A DNA stretch of 16,439 nt from Actinomycetes bacterium (GTDB lineage Bacteria > Actinomycetota > Acidimicrobiia > Acidimicrobiales > SZUA-35), in assembly GCA_024227975.1 (NCBI GenBank), contig JAAETV010000097.1, forward strand, positions 1 to 16,439, given 5' to 3'. Every line of letters begins with the position of its first letter. Position 1 is the stretch's first letter. The translations under genes were made by a program, and so were the position numbers. Of this stretch, positions 7,392-14,433 are shown in pieces. Below the pieces are notes generated by a model, which saw only the letters and a program-made list of their open reading frames with translations, searched no databases and was not told the origin of the DNA.

Positions 7392-8723
7392 TCACTCGGG
7401 ACCAGACGGATTCGGTTCCGAGCGTCTCCGGGGCGTCACATCAGTTCCCCCGACCCAGACCTGGGTGATGGCGCACACCGCCGAGCCGCAAATGATCGTC
7501 TCGAAGGTGCGATGGTGGTCATCGGCCTCCCCCGGGGGGCTGAGGCTGGTGTCACGGTCAGTCTTGACCACGAAGGCGTCGAAGAGGCGCCCGGGGGCCA
7601 GGAGTCCCGCCGGAATGCCGAGTAGATCAGCCCCTCCCACCGTCGCCATCCAGAACGCGGTGGCGGCGTCGATCCTGGCATCGGACCGCGACGTCGCACC
7701 GCCGGGGTCCACGCCATCCTCGAGCATGCGGGAGGAGGTGACGGCGTGCTGACACTGGGCGAGCATCGAGGCCGTCGAACCGCCGGCCACATCGGTGCCG
7801 AGACCGACTCTGAGCCCTCCCTCGATGCTGGCCCGGGCCGGAAAGACGGCGTTGGCGAAGTACGAGTTGGACAGTGGGCAGTGCGCCACGCCAGCACCGG
7901 CACCAACGACGATCCTGCGGTCCGCCGCTGTCAGGTGTGTGGCGTGGGCCAGCACGGTGTGATCTCGTACGAGGCCGAAGCTGTGGAGTGACTCGGTGTC
8001 GGTACGACCATAGCGATCCAGCACATACCCGTGCTCCCAGTCGCTCTCGGAGCAGTGGGTCTGGACGAGAGCACCGCTGGCAACCGCCAGCTCACCTAGC
8101 CCTTCGAGGGCGGCATCTGTGCAGGCGGGGATGAACCTTGGCGTGATGATCGGAGCAACGAGGGCGCTGTCGAGTCCACGGATCGCATGGATCGACCGCT
8201 CACTCGCCCCAACGGCTTCGGCCGCGCCTTGATCGCGGTACCACTCCGGGGTGCCGTCGTGGTGATCCATCGCCACCCGTCCTACGAATGCACGCTGTCC
8301 GTGCTCCACGCAGGCCTCGGCCAGGGCCAGGGTCGCCGGCTCGTGGGTGGAGGCGTAGTAGACAGCCGTGGTCGTTCCGAGGGCGAGGAGGCGGGGGACC
8401 ATGGCGGCCCACACCTGGCGAGCGAATCCTTCGTCGGCGAAGCGGGCCTCGAGCGGGAAGGTGTACTCGAACAGCCACTCCTCGAGGGGAAGATCGAGGC
8501 CGGTCCCTAGTTGGGGCCACTGCGGCGCGTGGATGTGGGTGTCGATCAGGCCGGGGAAGAGCAGGGAGTTCTCGGCCAGGTTCACGTCGGCGTCTGTTCC
8601 CACGGCGGAGACAACGGAGACGATCACCCCACCATCGTCGACGGTCACGAGATGATCCTCGAGGACCTCGATGTGGCCTGGTGTTGGTGTCTGGATGATC
8701 GTGCCTCGCACAGTCAGTGGCAT
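7392..8723 (-). CDS. Guanine deaminase-like amidohydrolase
   Basis: A 443-residue zinc amidohydrolase most like guanine deaminase, which turns guanine into xanthine and ammonia. In numbering from the chosen ATG, zinc ligands are H63 and H65 in PGLIDTHIHAPQ, H223 in QTHCSE (with catalytic E226), H260 in LAHATHL and D311 in GLGTDVAGG. The stretch LDLPLEEWLFEYTFPLEARF is the guanine-deaminase signature region rather than that of cytosine or atrazine deaminases, and HCPLSNSYF is likewise typical. The frame is open to a TTG at 8762, but GGAGGA (8727-8732) points to ATG 8723, or less well to the adjoining ATG at 8726. It follows the kinase-BMP receptor gene on the same strand with 80 bases between, so co-transcription is plausible. 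Other ring deaminases of the same group remain possible. Confidence 0.82.
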   Translation of the reverse strand: MPLTVRGTIIQTPTPGHIEVLEDHLVTVDDGGVIVSVVSAVGTDADVNLAENSLLFPGLIDTHIHAPQWPQLGTGLDLPLEEWLFEYTFPLEARFADEGFARQVWAAMVPRLLALGTTTAVYYASTHEPATLALAEACVEHGQRAFVGRVAMDHHDGTPEWYRDQGAAEAVGASERSIHAIRGLDSALVAPIITPRFIPACTDAALEGLGELAVASGALVQTHCSESDWEHGYVLDRYGRTDTESLHSFGLVRDHTVLAHATHLTAADRRIVVGAGAGVAHCPLSNSYFANAVFPARASIEGGLRVGLGTDVAGGSTASMLAQCQHAVTSSRMLEDGVDPGGATSRSDARIDAATAFWMATVGGADLLGIPAGLLAPGRLFDAFVVKTDRDTSLSPPGEADDHHRTFETIICGSAVCAITQVWVGGTDVTPRRRSEPNPSGPE

Positions 8724-8726
8724 CAT

Positions 8727-8732
8727 TCCTCC
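8727..8732 (-). promoter_or_regulatory. Ribosome binding site deciding the deaminase start
   Basis: On the minus strand GGAGGA stands directly before two consecutive ATG codons. The second (8723) has the better spacing, 4 bases from GGAGG, and is preferred. A TTG at 8762 has no such signal. Confidence 0.55.
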
Positions 8733-8803
8733 GGCGTAGTCACGAACGGGTGTCGAAGTCAACGAGTCGGGCTCGCACCAACCACCCCATCTAGGTGGCG
8801 AAA

Positions 8804-10870
8804 TCAGGGCGTGGTCGGAACCGTGATCGTCCCGTCGATGACCTGTTGGTTCAGCTCGTCGAGGCGATCGGTGATGTCGTCGACGAAACCACCGGAGGTG
8901 GAGTAGCCGACCCCGTCGACCGACAGATCGAACAGCTGACGTCCGGCCGTGAAGCTACCGTCGACCTGAGCCTCGATCGTACTGCGGACGGCAACATCCA
9001 CTCGTTTGAGCATCGAGGTGAGGATGTAGGGCTGCACGTCCTCACCGGCAGTGAGGTACTGGTCGGAATCGACCCCGATGGCCCACACATGGGTGTCGTT
9101 GGCCTCCGAGAACTCCATGGCCGCCTGGAACAGACCCGACCCCGAACCACCCGCGGCGTGGTAGACGACATCGGCCCCGCCTTCGTACATCGATTGGGCG
9201 ACGACCTGGGCCGCCGCTGGGTCATTGAAGCCGGTGAAGTCGGGGGACTCCGTCAGATACTGGGAGTCGATCACGATGTCGGGCTCGACAGCCCTGGCTC
9301 CGGCGATGAACCCAGCCTCGAACCTCTGGATGAGCTCGATGTTGACACCACCGATGAAGCCGATCGTGCCGCTGTCGCTCTTGAGGGCGGCGGCTGCGCC
9401 GACCAGGAACGAGCCCTCGTGCTCGGCGAAGACGAGACCGGCGACGTTCGGCAGGTCGATCGAGGCATCATCAATGATGGCGAAGTTGACATCGGGGTTG
9501 GCGGTGGCCGCGTTCGTCATCGGCTCAGCGAACAGGAAGCCGATGCCGAAGACAAGCTCGTTCGACATGGCCTGGAGGTTCAGCAGCTCCTCGCGGTCAG
9601 AGCCGGTTTCATTGGCGGATTCCTCGGACGCTTCGATGCCCAGGTCGACGACGGCACTATCGAGACCAGCGGCGGCGGAGTCGTTGTACGACTGGTCGCC
9701 TCGACCGCCGATGTCGTAGACCAATCCGATCACCGCCCCATTGCCAGCTGCAACCGGCGTTGTGGTGCTGCCGTTGCCAGGGTCCGTAGTAGTCACATCT
9801 GACACGGGCTGCGCGTCGTCGCTGGTGGCGGTGATATCGGTCGACTCGTCGCCATTCGGGCCGTCGATCAGAATCAACACCCCAATCACACCGGCCGCGA
9901 CCAGGAGAGCCGTCACCGCAGCCACCGCCCACAACCGCTGACTGTTCCTCGATGCTCCGGTCGCCGCCCTAGTGGTGTGGACGACGCTGGGTGTTTCCGC
10001 CATCGTGGGTTCTACGCTTGTCGAGAGTGCGGCCAGAGCCGGATCTGCGGCCGGCCGTCCACCGTCGAGCACCTGGCGAAGCTCGTCGACGAAGTCGGCC
10101 GCACTGGGTTGGCGATGGGCCGGATCCTTGGCCAGGGCTTTGCCGATCGCGGCCCGGAATTCGGCCGGTCCCACCGTGAGCTCGGCAATCGAATGCTGCT
10201 CGATGCGTCGCATGAGGGCGGGCTCGGAATCGATCCCGTCGATCTCATGGGGCGTCCGCCCCGTCACTGCGGTGTAGATGGTCGAGGCCAGCGAGTACAC
10301 ATCCGAGCGCTCGTCGCGCCGGTCGTAGCCGTCGCTGAAGGTCTCCGGTGGGGTGTGGGCCAGGGTGAAAGCGATCTGGGTAGCCGTGGCCTGGCGGACG
10401 GCGGCGATGCCGTAGTCGGCCAGCTTGGCCACCCCGTCCTCCGTGACCAGGATGTTGGCCGGCTTCACGTCGCGGTGCATGATGTCGCGGTGGTGGCCGT
10501 AGCTGAGCGCCTCACCAATACTGATGCCGTGGCGGACCGCTTCCTGCCACGAGATCGGGCCATCGGCCACCAGCCGATCGTGGAGGGAGCCGCCGGCCAC
10601 GTACTCCATCACAACATAAGGGGCGTCGGTGGCTGTATAGCCGAAGCGGTGGGGTGTGATCACGTTTGAGTGACCCGAGACGTTGCCCATCAGCCTCAGC
10701 TCCCGCTCAAACCGGCGACGCCCCGCATCATCGAGGTTCTGCAACAGCTTGACCGCCACCCACCGATCGAATTGCTCGTCCCACGCCCGGTAGACGACGG
10801 CGAAACCACCGGAACCGAGCCGGGTGGCGCGGCTCAAGCCCTCGATGCCCAGCTCGATCGGTTCGCTCAC
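8804..10870 (-). CDS. Transmembrane Ser/Thr kinase fused to an extracellular BMP/PnrA-type nucleoside-binding domain
   Basis: A 688-residue receptor-like protein in one uninterrupted frame. Residues 10-270 are a Pkn-type kinase: glycine loop GSGGFAVV (19-26), K41 in VAVK, E57, catalytic D134 in HRDVKPAN with N139, D152 in a DYG triplet (usually DFG), and PPE. A Thr/Pro linker leads to one membrane helix at 313-335, then an acidic Thr-rich spacer, then residues 379-684, a full BMP-family solute-binding domain: IGLVYDIGGRGDQSYND, GIGFLFAEPM, EHEGSFLVGAAAAL, GFIGG, RFEAGFIAGA, HAAGGSGSG and WAIGVDSDQ. BMP/PnrA proteins bind purine nucleosides. Topology predicts kinase inside and ligand domain outside, with no lipobox. 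The GTG start is chosen because kinase similarity begins there; the frame extends to a TTG at 11023 with low-complexity, unsupported sequence. No ABC permease is nearby, so sensing rather than transport is inferred. Guanine deaminase follows on the same strand. Confidence 0.93.
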   Translation of the reverse strand: MSEPIELGIEGLSRATRLGSGGFAVVYRAWDEQFDRWVAVKLLQNLDDAGRRRFERELRLMGNVSGHSNVITPHRFGYTATDAPYVVMEYVAGGSLHDRLVADGPISWQEAVRHGISIGEALSYGHHRDIMHRDVKPANILVTEDGVAKLADYGIAAVRQATATQIAFTLAHTPPETFSDGYDRRDERSDVYSLASTIYTAVTGRTPHEIDGIDSEPALMRRIEQHSIAELTVGPAEFRAAIGKALAKDPAHRQPSAADFVDELRQVLDGGRPAADPALAALSTSVEPTMAETPSVVHTTRAATGASRNSQRLWAVAAVTALLVAAGVIGVLILIDGPNGDESTDITATSDDAQPVSDVTTTDPGNGSTTTPVAAGNGAVIGLVYDIGGRGDQSYNDSAAAGLDSAVVDLGIEASEESANETGSDREELLNLQAMSNELVFGIGFLFAEPMTNAATANPDVNFAIIDDASIDLPNVAGLVFAEHEGSFLVGAAAALKSDSGTIGFIGGVNIELIQRFEAGFIAGARAVEPDIVIDSQYLTESPDFTGFNDPAAAQVVAQSMYEGGADVVYHAAGGSGSGLFQAAMEFSEANDTHVWAIGVDSDQYLTAGEDVQPYILTSMLKRVDVAVRSTIEAQVDGSFTAGRQLFDLSVDGVGYSTSGGFVDDITDRLDELNQQVIDGTITVPTTP

Positions 10871-11152
10871 GCCAAGCGAGGCTAGCAGGGTGCCTAGGAG
10901 GGCGCGTCTGAAGAAATCGACCGTCTGTTTGGGGTAACCATCCACCGATCGGGGGTTGTCTGGACGGGATGAGGACCATGTGCCGGTCCTCCGACACTGA
11001 TCTGCTGGGCGCTCCCTTGACAATCACCAGTGCGACAGTGGAACGCGGGCTCTCCGCTCGAACCTGGTCGCACCAAGCTTCGGCTGAGCCTCCCACGCAA
11101 TCAGCCCAATATCCGTCGTGATAGCCCGTAGTCTACCGACTACCTACTCGTC

Positions 11153-11158
11153 TACAAT
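11153..11158 (+). promoter_or_regulatory. -10 element placing the transcript start almost at the ATG
   Basis: TACAAT fits the -10 consensus well, and its last base is 10 bases before the ATG at 11169, so a start about 7 bases downstream would leave a leader of only a few bases. No Shine-Dalgarno is present, as expected for a near-leaderless message. The 298-base divergent gap with the kinase gene (10871-11168) otherwise holds a lone TTGACA at 11017-11022 with no matching -10, and a run of short GTCTAC/CTAC repeats at 11131-11155. Confidence 0.45.
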
Positions 11159-11168
11159 CCACCGAAAC

Positions 11169-12419
11169 ATGACCGACTCAACCACGCAGCCACAACGGAC
11201 TGGCGGAATCAGCAGACTCCTAATCGGATTTGTAGCTGCTTGCATTCTACTCACAATACTTGTTCTACTGTTCACGATCCGAACGACAAATACCCCGGTA
11301 AATGTGGAAGTAGAAACAGCTGAAACAACCCGAGACACAACTACGACAATCAGAGCCCCACTATCGACCAGTCCCCCCACTTCTGGAGTTCAAGATGCTC
11401 AATCTGTGGCCGACGGCGATAGCACAACATCGGACGCCGAGGGCTTGCGTCTCTTTGATACGGCCTGGATGATGGCGACCCAGGCCAGCGAGAAAGAGAT
11501 CGACGACTACCTATACCACCTCGCGCAACGAGGCTTCGATGGCGCTTGGTTCACGGTACTGCCGATGCCATGGAGCGATCGCGAATCGCAACGATACAAT
11601 ATTGTAAATGATGGTAGCGGTAGCCCCGCCTATACCATCGAAGATGACCACTTCATTCTGACCGATGGCTACATCACCAGGCTGAACCATATTCTCGCCA
11701 AGTCCAGGGAACTGGGCCTACGGCATGGCCTAGTTGTAGCTTGGGCCAATGAATATCTGTGCTTGTCGTCACCACGGCTGGACGCCGCAAACGCTCGGAT
11801 CCTGGGAGAGCAAATTGCTGGTAGTCTCGATCATGCTGGCGCCGTTGATTATTGGGTGTTCGGTGGAGATCAAGGCTCCAGTGGTAATGGTTCATGTTTG
11901 GATGATATCGAGCATGCCTCAACGTGGGCGGCTCTTAGAGACGGGCTACAGTCAGAAGGAGCACACCAAGATGTTGCCTACCATTCTGCACCAATTGGTT
12001 GGATAGTCTCGCTTGATAGAGCTATGACACATATCGATGAGCCTTGGCTCGATGTGTTTGCTCCGCAAACGGGCCACGGCGCCGGGGCCAGCAAAGTATC
12101 TTCCGATATTGGGGACTCAATCAGCAGTTCCAACGGTAGGCCCGTCTTTGCCGGCGAGTTGACGTACTTCATGTTCGACTGTTTTGACCTATCGCAGGAT
12201 TGCCCAGGAACAATCGGGTCGACTGAGACCATATACGGCGAAGCCACTGCCGCAATCGGCGCCGGTGCCGCTGGGCTGTTGTATGGTGATTGGGACCGCT
12301 GGATGTGGTGTACGCCACTCTGGCCAGCTAGCGACCGCAGCAGCCCATGTGATGGGAGTATTTACAACACATTCAATACTGCAGGAGAAGACGCATTCTT
12401 CAAGGCCATTGACCAATAG
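11169..12419 (+). CDS. Membrane-anchored DUF4038/GH140-like glycoside hydrolase
   Basis: A 416-residue protein with a single N-terminal membrane helix at about 16-37 (signal anchor), a Thr/Ser-rich spacer to about 90, and an extracytoplasmic TIM-barrel-like domain. The domain follows the DUF4038 pattern: LRLFDTAW at its start, an ELGLRHGLVVAW strand, YWVFGGD with D234, and FAGEL with E330 near the end, then GAAGLLYGDW. In the GH140 apiosidase family the Asp of the GGD motif and a later Glu are catalytic, so D234 and E330 are the likely pair here. A polysaccharide or glycan at the cell surface is the probable target, the sugar unknown. It is clearly AT-richer than its neighbours: 24 of 60 bases are G or C at 11221-11280, against 48 of 60 at 4081-4140. 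This suggests recent acquisition. A GTG at 11118 is in frame but upstream of the likely promoter. Confidence 0.75.
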   Translation: MTDSTTQPQRTGGISRLLIGFVAACILLTILVLLFTIRTTNTPVNVEVETAETTRDTTTTIRAPLSTSPPTSGVQDAQSVADGDSTTSDAEGLRLFDTAWMMATQASEKEIDDYLYHLAQRGFDGAWFTVLPMPWSDRESQRYNIVNDGSGSPAYTIEDDHFILTDGYITRLNHILAKSRELGLRHGLVVAWANEYLCLSSPRLDAANARILGEQIAGSLDHAGAVDYWVFGGDQGSSGNGSCLDDIEHASTWAALRDGLQSEGAHQDVAYHSAPIGWIVSLDRAMTHIDEPWLDVFAPQTGHGAGASKVSSDIGDSISSSNGRPVFAGELTYFMFDCFDLSQDCPGTIGSTETIYGEATAAIGAGAAGLLYGDWDRWMWCTPLWPASDRSSPCDGSIYNTFNTAGEDAFFKAIDQ

Positions 12420-12426
12420 GCGTCCA

Positions 12427-12440
12427 AGGGGACTGTTGCG
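12427..12440 (+). other. Insertion-sequence-end-like sequence (copy A)
   Basis: AGGGGACTGTTGCG starts 8 bases after the glycosidase stop. It resembles the GGCACTGTTGC ends of IS6-family elements and matches a second copy at 15402-15416 apart from one extra C there. A short GACCG/CGGTC hairpin follows at 12443-12455. No transposase is attached. Shorter pieces such as CTGTTGCG occur elsewhere in the window inside genes, so chance is possible. Confidence 0.25.
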
Positions 12441-12575
12441 CTGACCGATCCGGTCGCGAACGGGAAGCGGGCCTCACCACACCAGTCACAGGAGTAGGTT
12501 GCATGGCCGTCCCTCCCCCACCGCGGGCCGGCTGGCCAGTGCGCGGCCCAGTTCGTGGACCGCGACACCGACACT

Positions 12576-12581
12576 TATAGT
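12576..12581 (+). promoter_or_regulatory. -10 element for the DUF1330-like gene
   Basis: TATAGT lies 53 bases before the ATG at 12635 and directly abuts the 12-base tandem repeats, so a protein bound there would cover the transcript start. The -35 region (about 12552-12558) is poor, which fits an operator-controlled or activator-dependent promoter. Confidence 0.45.
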
Positions 12582-12601
12582 CTGTCCACTAGTCAGTCCA
12601 C
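12578..12601 (+). repeat. Tandem 12-base direct repeat, operator candidate
   Basis: TAGTCTGTCCAC (12578-12589) is followed at once by TAGTCAGTCCAC (12590-12601), 11 of 12 bases the same. A 12-base period puts both copies on nearly the same face of the helix. Position over the presumed transcript start suggests a repressor site, for example for a TetR-type protein. No regulator gene is in the window. Confidence 0.5.
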
Positions 12602-12634
12602 GAGCCCGATCGGATCACTGGGGGTGGCGTCACG

Positions 12635-13096
12635 ATGGCGGACCGAATGCAGGCCTTCGTCGAGTTCATGAAGGCGCAGCAAGACACGGGCACGGTGCAT
12701 TGCATCAATCTCGTCAGGTTCAAACCAGCCCCGGAGTACCCCGAAGGGCACCCTCTGGCATCTTCGGGCCTCAGCTGCGAGGAGCTGTACGCAGAGCACT
12801 GGCTTCCAGCATGTGAAGCCACCGGCTACGCGAAAGCCTTCTACCTAGGCAGAGCGTTCCCGGGTGCGTTCGCGCCGTCGGCCGCTCCCGAGGACTCCGA
12901 GCTGAATCCCGGAGACTGGGACGCGGTGTTCATTGTCGAGTACGACCACCCTCGAGCGATCGCTGACCTCATCCAAAGTGACCTCTTCACGCACCCAAAC
13001 GCCATCGCGCCGATCACTGTGCAGGACCAGCGCTGGTTGCCCTTCCTACCGATCGCGTCCGCCGCCAAGCTGCCAGAGAATGGGCAACCAAATTAG
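12635..13096 (+). CDS. DUF1330-like dimeric alpha/beta-barrel protein
   Basis: A 153-residue soluble protein resembling DUF1330-type ferredoxin-fold dimers: an opening strand VHCINLVRF, a YAEHWLPACEATGYAKAFYLGR middle and a WDAVFIVEYDHPRAIADLI strand-helix pair near the end. GGGGTGG (12621-12627) stands 7 bases before the ATG. Relatives are often single genes in catabolic or stress loci and lack a firm biochemical role; small-molecule binding or oxygen-dependent chemistry on a polyketide-like substrate has been seen in cousins of the fold. It is a single-gene unit with its own promoter, tandem-repeat operator candidate and downstream hairpin, converging on the GH172 gene. Confidence 0.65.
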   Translation: MADRMQAFVEFMKAQQDTGTVHCINLVRFKPAPEYPEGHPLASSGLSCEELYAEHWLPACEATGYAKAFYLGRAFPGAFAPSAAPEDSELNPGDWDAVFIVEYDHPRAIADLIQSDLFTHPNAIAPITVQDQRWLPFLPIASAAKLPENGQPN

Positions 13097-13108
13097 TTGA
13101 GAGGACAC

Positions 13109-13137
13109 CGGTGCGTCGCCGCATCGGCGCTGCACCG
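13109..13137. terminator. Hairpin between convergent genes, probable terminator for both strands
   Basis: CGGTGC (13109-13114) pairs with GCACCG (13132-13137), and inside it CGCCG (13117-13121) pairs with CGGCG (13125-13129) around a CAT loop, with a small internal bulge between. It begins 12 bases after the DUF1330-like stop and ends 20 bases before the GH172 stop. It lacks a T run, which is common in high-GC hosts. Confidence 0.55.
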
Positions 13138-13157
13138 CGTAGGTTGCGCGACACCCG

Positions 13158-14261
13158 TCACCGAGGTCGTCGCTGGTCGATTGGTGGAATCGATGGCAGA
13201 GCGTCAGCGCGGTCGGTCTGGTACCAGTAGGCCACGCTCGAGTAGTCGTTGGCCAGGGCGTTGGCGTGGCCAGTTTCGATGCTCACCCTTATGCTGCTTC
13301 GGAATCGGATCGGGTCTTCCACATGGAATCGGTACATCGAGTTCTTGCCGCTCCAAGGCCACTCGGGCGTGCCGCTGTACACGGTGATGCCGTGGTATAG
13401 CTGGCTGACCTCTTGGGTGGGGCAGAACGCGGTGTTGAAATAGTCCTCGGTGCCCGTGCCATGAAGCCTGGGAGGCCATGCCTCACCGTCGATGAAGATC
13501 ATGTCGTCACCCTCGCCGTACCAGTCGTTGACCTGCCGGTCGACCACATCGATGTTGAGCACACATCCGACGTACTGACCGTTGCCTTGAACGTCGAGGA
13601 TGACGTAGTTGTCGTCCCCCGACAGATTTGGGTGCCTCCACGGCCCCTCCAGGGCCCTGCCCGAGCCGCTGGGTTTACTGTCGGAATAGCCGTAGTCGTC
13701 TCGCGTCCAGCCCTGAGTCGCGGCTATGCCGGCACTAGTGGGAACGTGGCGGTAGTGCGCATGGAAACGGCCTAGACCGTCCTCGAGTCGCTCGTACTCC
13801 TCATAGTCGACGTAGAAGAAGAAGATCAGTCTCGCGGCCGACTCGTTGACCACCTCGAAGCGCGCTCCCTCGGCGAATGGCATGGGGAACCAGCAGTTCA
13901 TCGACTTGCCGTCCTCGGGACTCATTTGCAGCGGCAATGATGTGAAGTTCCTGCGGAGTCCGAAGCCAACCCCGAAGAAGTCTCCGATCGGTGCCTCTAC
14001 CGATGGGGTGTCTTCGCCGTCCCAGTAGACCCGCAAGACCACATCCCGTCGGATGTGTTCCTCGTCAGGCAAGGCCATCAGGGTGACCCAGATGTGCTTC
14101 ACACAGCCTGGACCTTCGATCTCGCCGAAGGTGTGGGTCTCGCCCGGGTCGATCGCCACGAAATCGTGATTACCGCCAGTGCGGTCGTATGAGGAGAGCC
14201 TGCGCCGTTCGAAGTTTCTGAGTCGAGCGAGGCCTGCGAGTGACCCTTGGCCGAGTTCCAT
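13158..14261 (-). CDS. GH172 (DUF2961) glycoside hydrolase
   Basis: A 367-residue DUF2961 protein, the fold now classed as glycoside hydrolase family 172. Known members are a bifidobacterial difructose-anhydride I synthase/hydrolase and arabinofuranosidases acting on D-arabinan. Matching segments in order are the N-terminal SSYDRTGGNHDF, IEGPGCVKHIWVT, CWFPMPF at 123-129, the NDWYGEGDDMIFIDGE strand and the GTGTEDYFNTAF motif. E250 and E272 lie 22 residues apart and correspond to the two catalytic Glu of the family (21 apart in the bifidobacterial enzyme as I recall it). No signal peptide is seen, so it acts inside the cell unless exported otherwise. Likely substrates are furanosides such as arabinan or fructan fragments. 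No clear Shine-Dalgarno precedes the ATG. It stands alone on the minus strand. Confidence 0.88.
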   Translation of the reverse strand: MELGQGSLAGLARLRNFERRRLSSYDRTGGNHDFVAIDPGETHTFGEIEGPGCVKHIWVTLMALPDEEHIRRDVVLRVYWDGEDTPSVEAPIGDFFGVGFGLRRNFTSLPLQMSPEDGKSMNCWFPMPFAEGARFEVVNESAARLIFFFYVDYEEYERLEDGLGRFHAHYRHVPTSAGIAATQGWTRDDYGYSDSKPSGSGRALEGPWRHPNLSGDDNYVILDVQGNGQYVGCVLNIDVVDRQVNDWYGEGDDMIFIDGEAWPPRLHGTGTEDYFNTAFCPTQEVSQLYHGITVYSGTPEWPWSGKNSMYRFHVEDPIRFRSSIRVSIETGHANALANDYSSVAYWYQTDRADALPSIPPIDQRRPR

Positions 14262-14318
14262 GGTCTGTGACGTTACCGTCCGCCGCTGCTCGAATCATGT
14301 GCAACGGTGTTGGCGTGA

Positions 14319-14426
14319 CCAGCGGCGACAACTCCCCTGTTCACGTTCGAGAACTTGCGCCGCCCCATCTACCCTCTCAACGAGAACACCCCCGCCAACC
14401 CGGAGTACGGCACTCCGGACGAGTAG
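14319..14426 (+). pseudogene. C-terminal remnant of an unrecognised gene
   Basis: Between an in-frame TGA at 14316 and TAG at 14424-14426 lies an open stretch of 35 residues with no good start codon, containing FTFENLRRPIYPLNENTP. It reads like the natural end of a protein and stops 7 bases before the CULT-gene ATG, the spacing of an operon partner. The simplest reading is that the gene before the CULT gene lost all but its tail when the GH172 segment joined. The family is unknown and chance cannot be excluded. Confidence 0.3.
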
Positions 14427-14433
14427 GAGACCA

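Noticed and set aside
8795..9802. Plus-strand open frame opposite the BMP domain
   Set aside because: Antisense of an unmistakable BMP domain; no motifs of its own.
9977..10669. Plus-strand open frame opposite the kinase domain
   Set aside because: Antisense of the kinase; no recognisable motifs of its own.
11017..11022. Perfect TTGACA on the plus strand
   Set aside because: No -10 element at 16-18 bases and more than 140 bases from the next start, so it is not supported as a promoter.
10871..11023. N-terminal extension of the kinase from a TTG
   Set aside because: No ribosome binding site and no kinase similarity in the added 51 residues; the GTG at 10870 starts right at the kinase domain.
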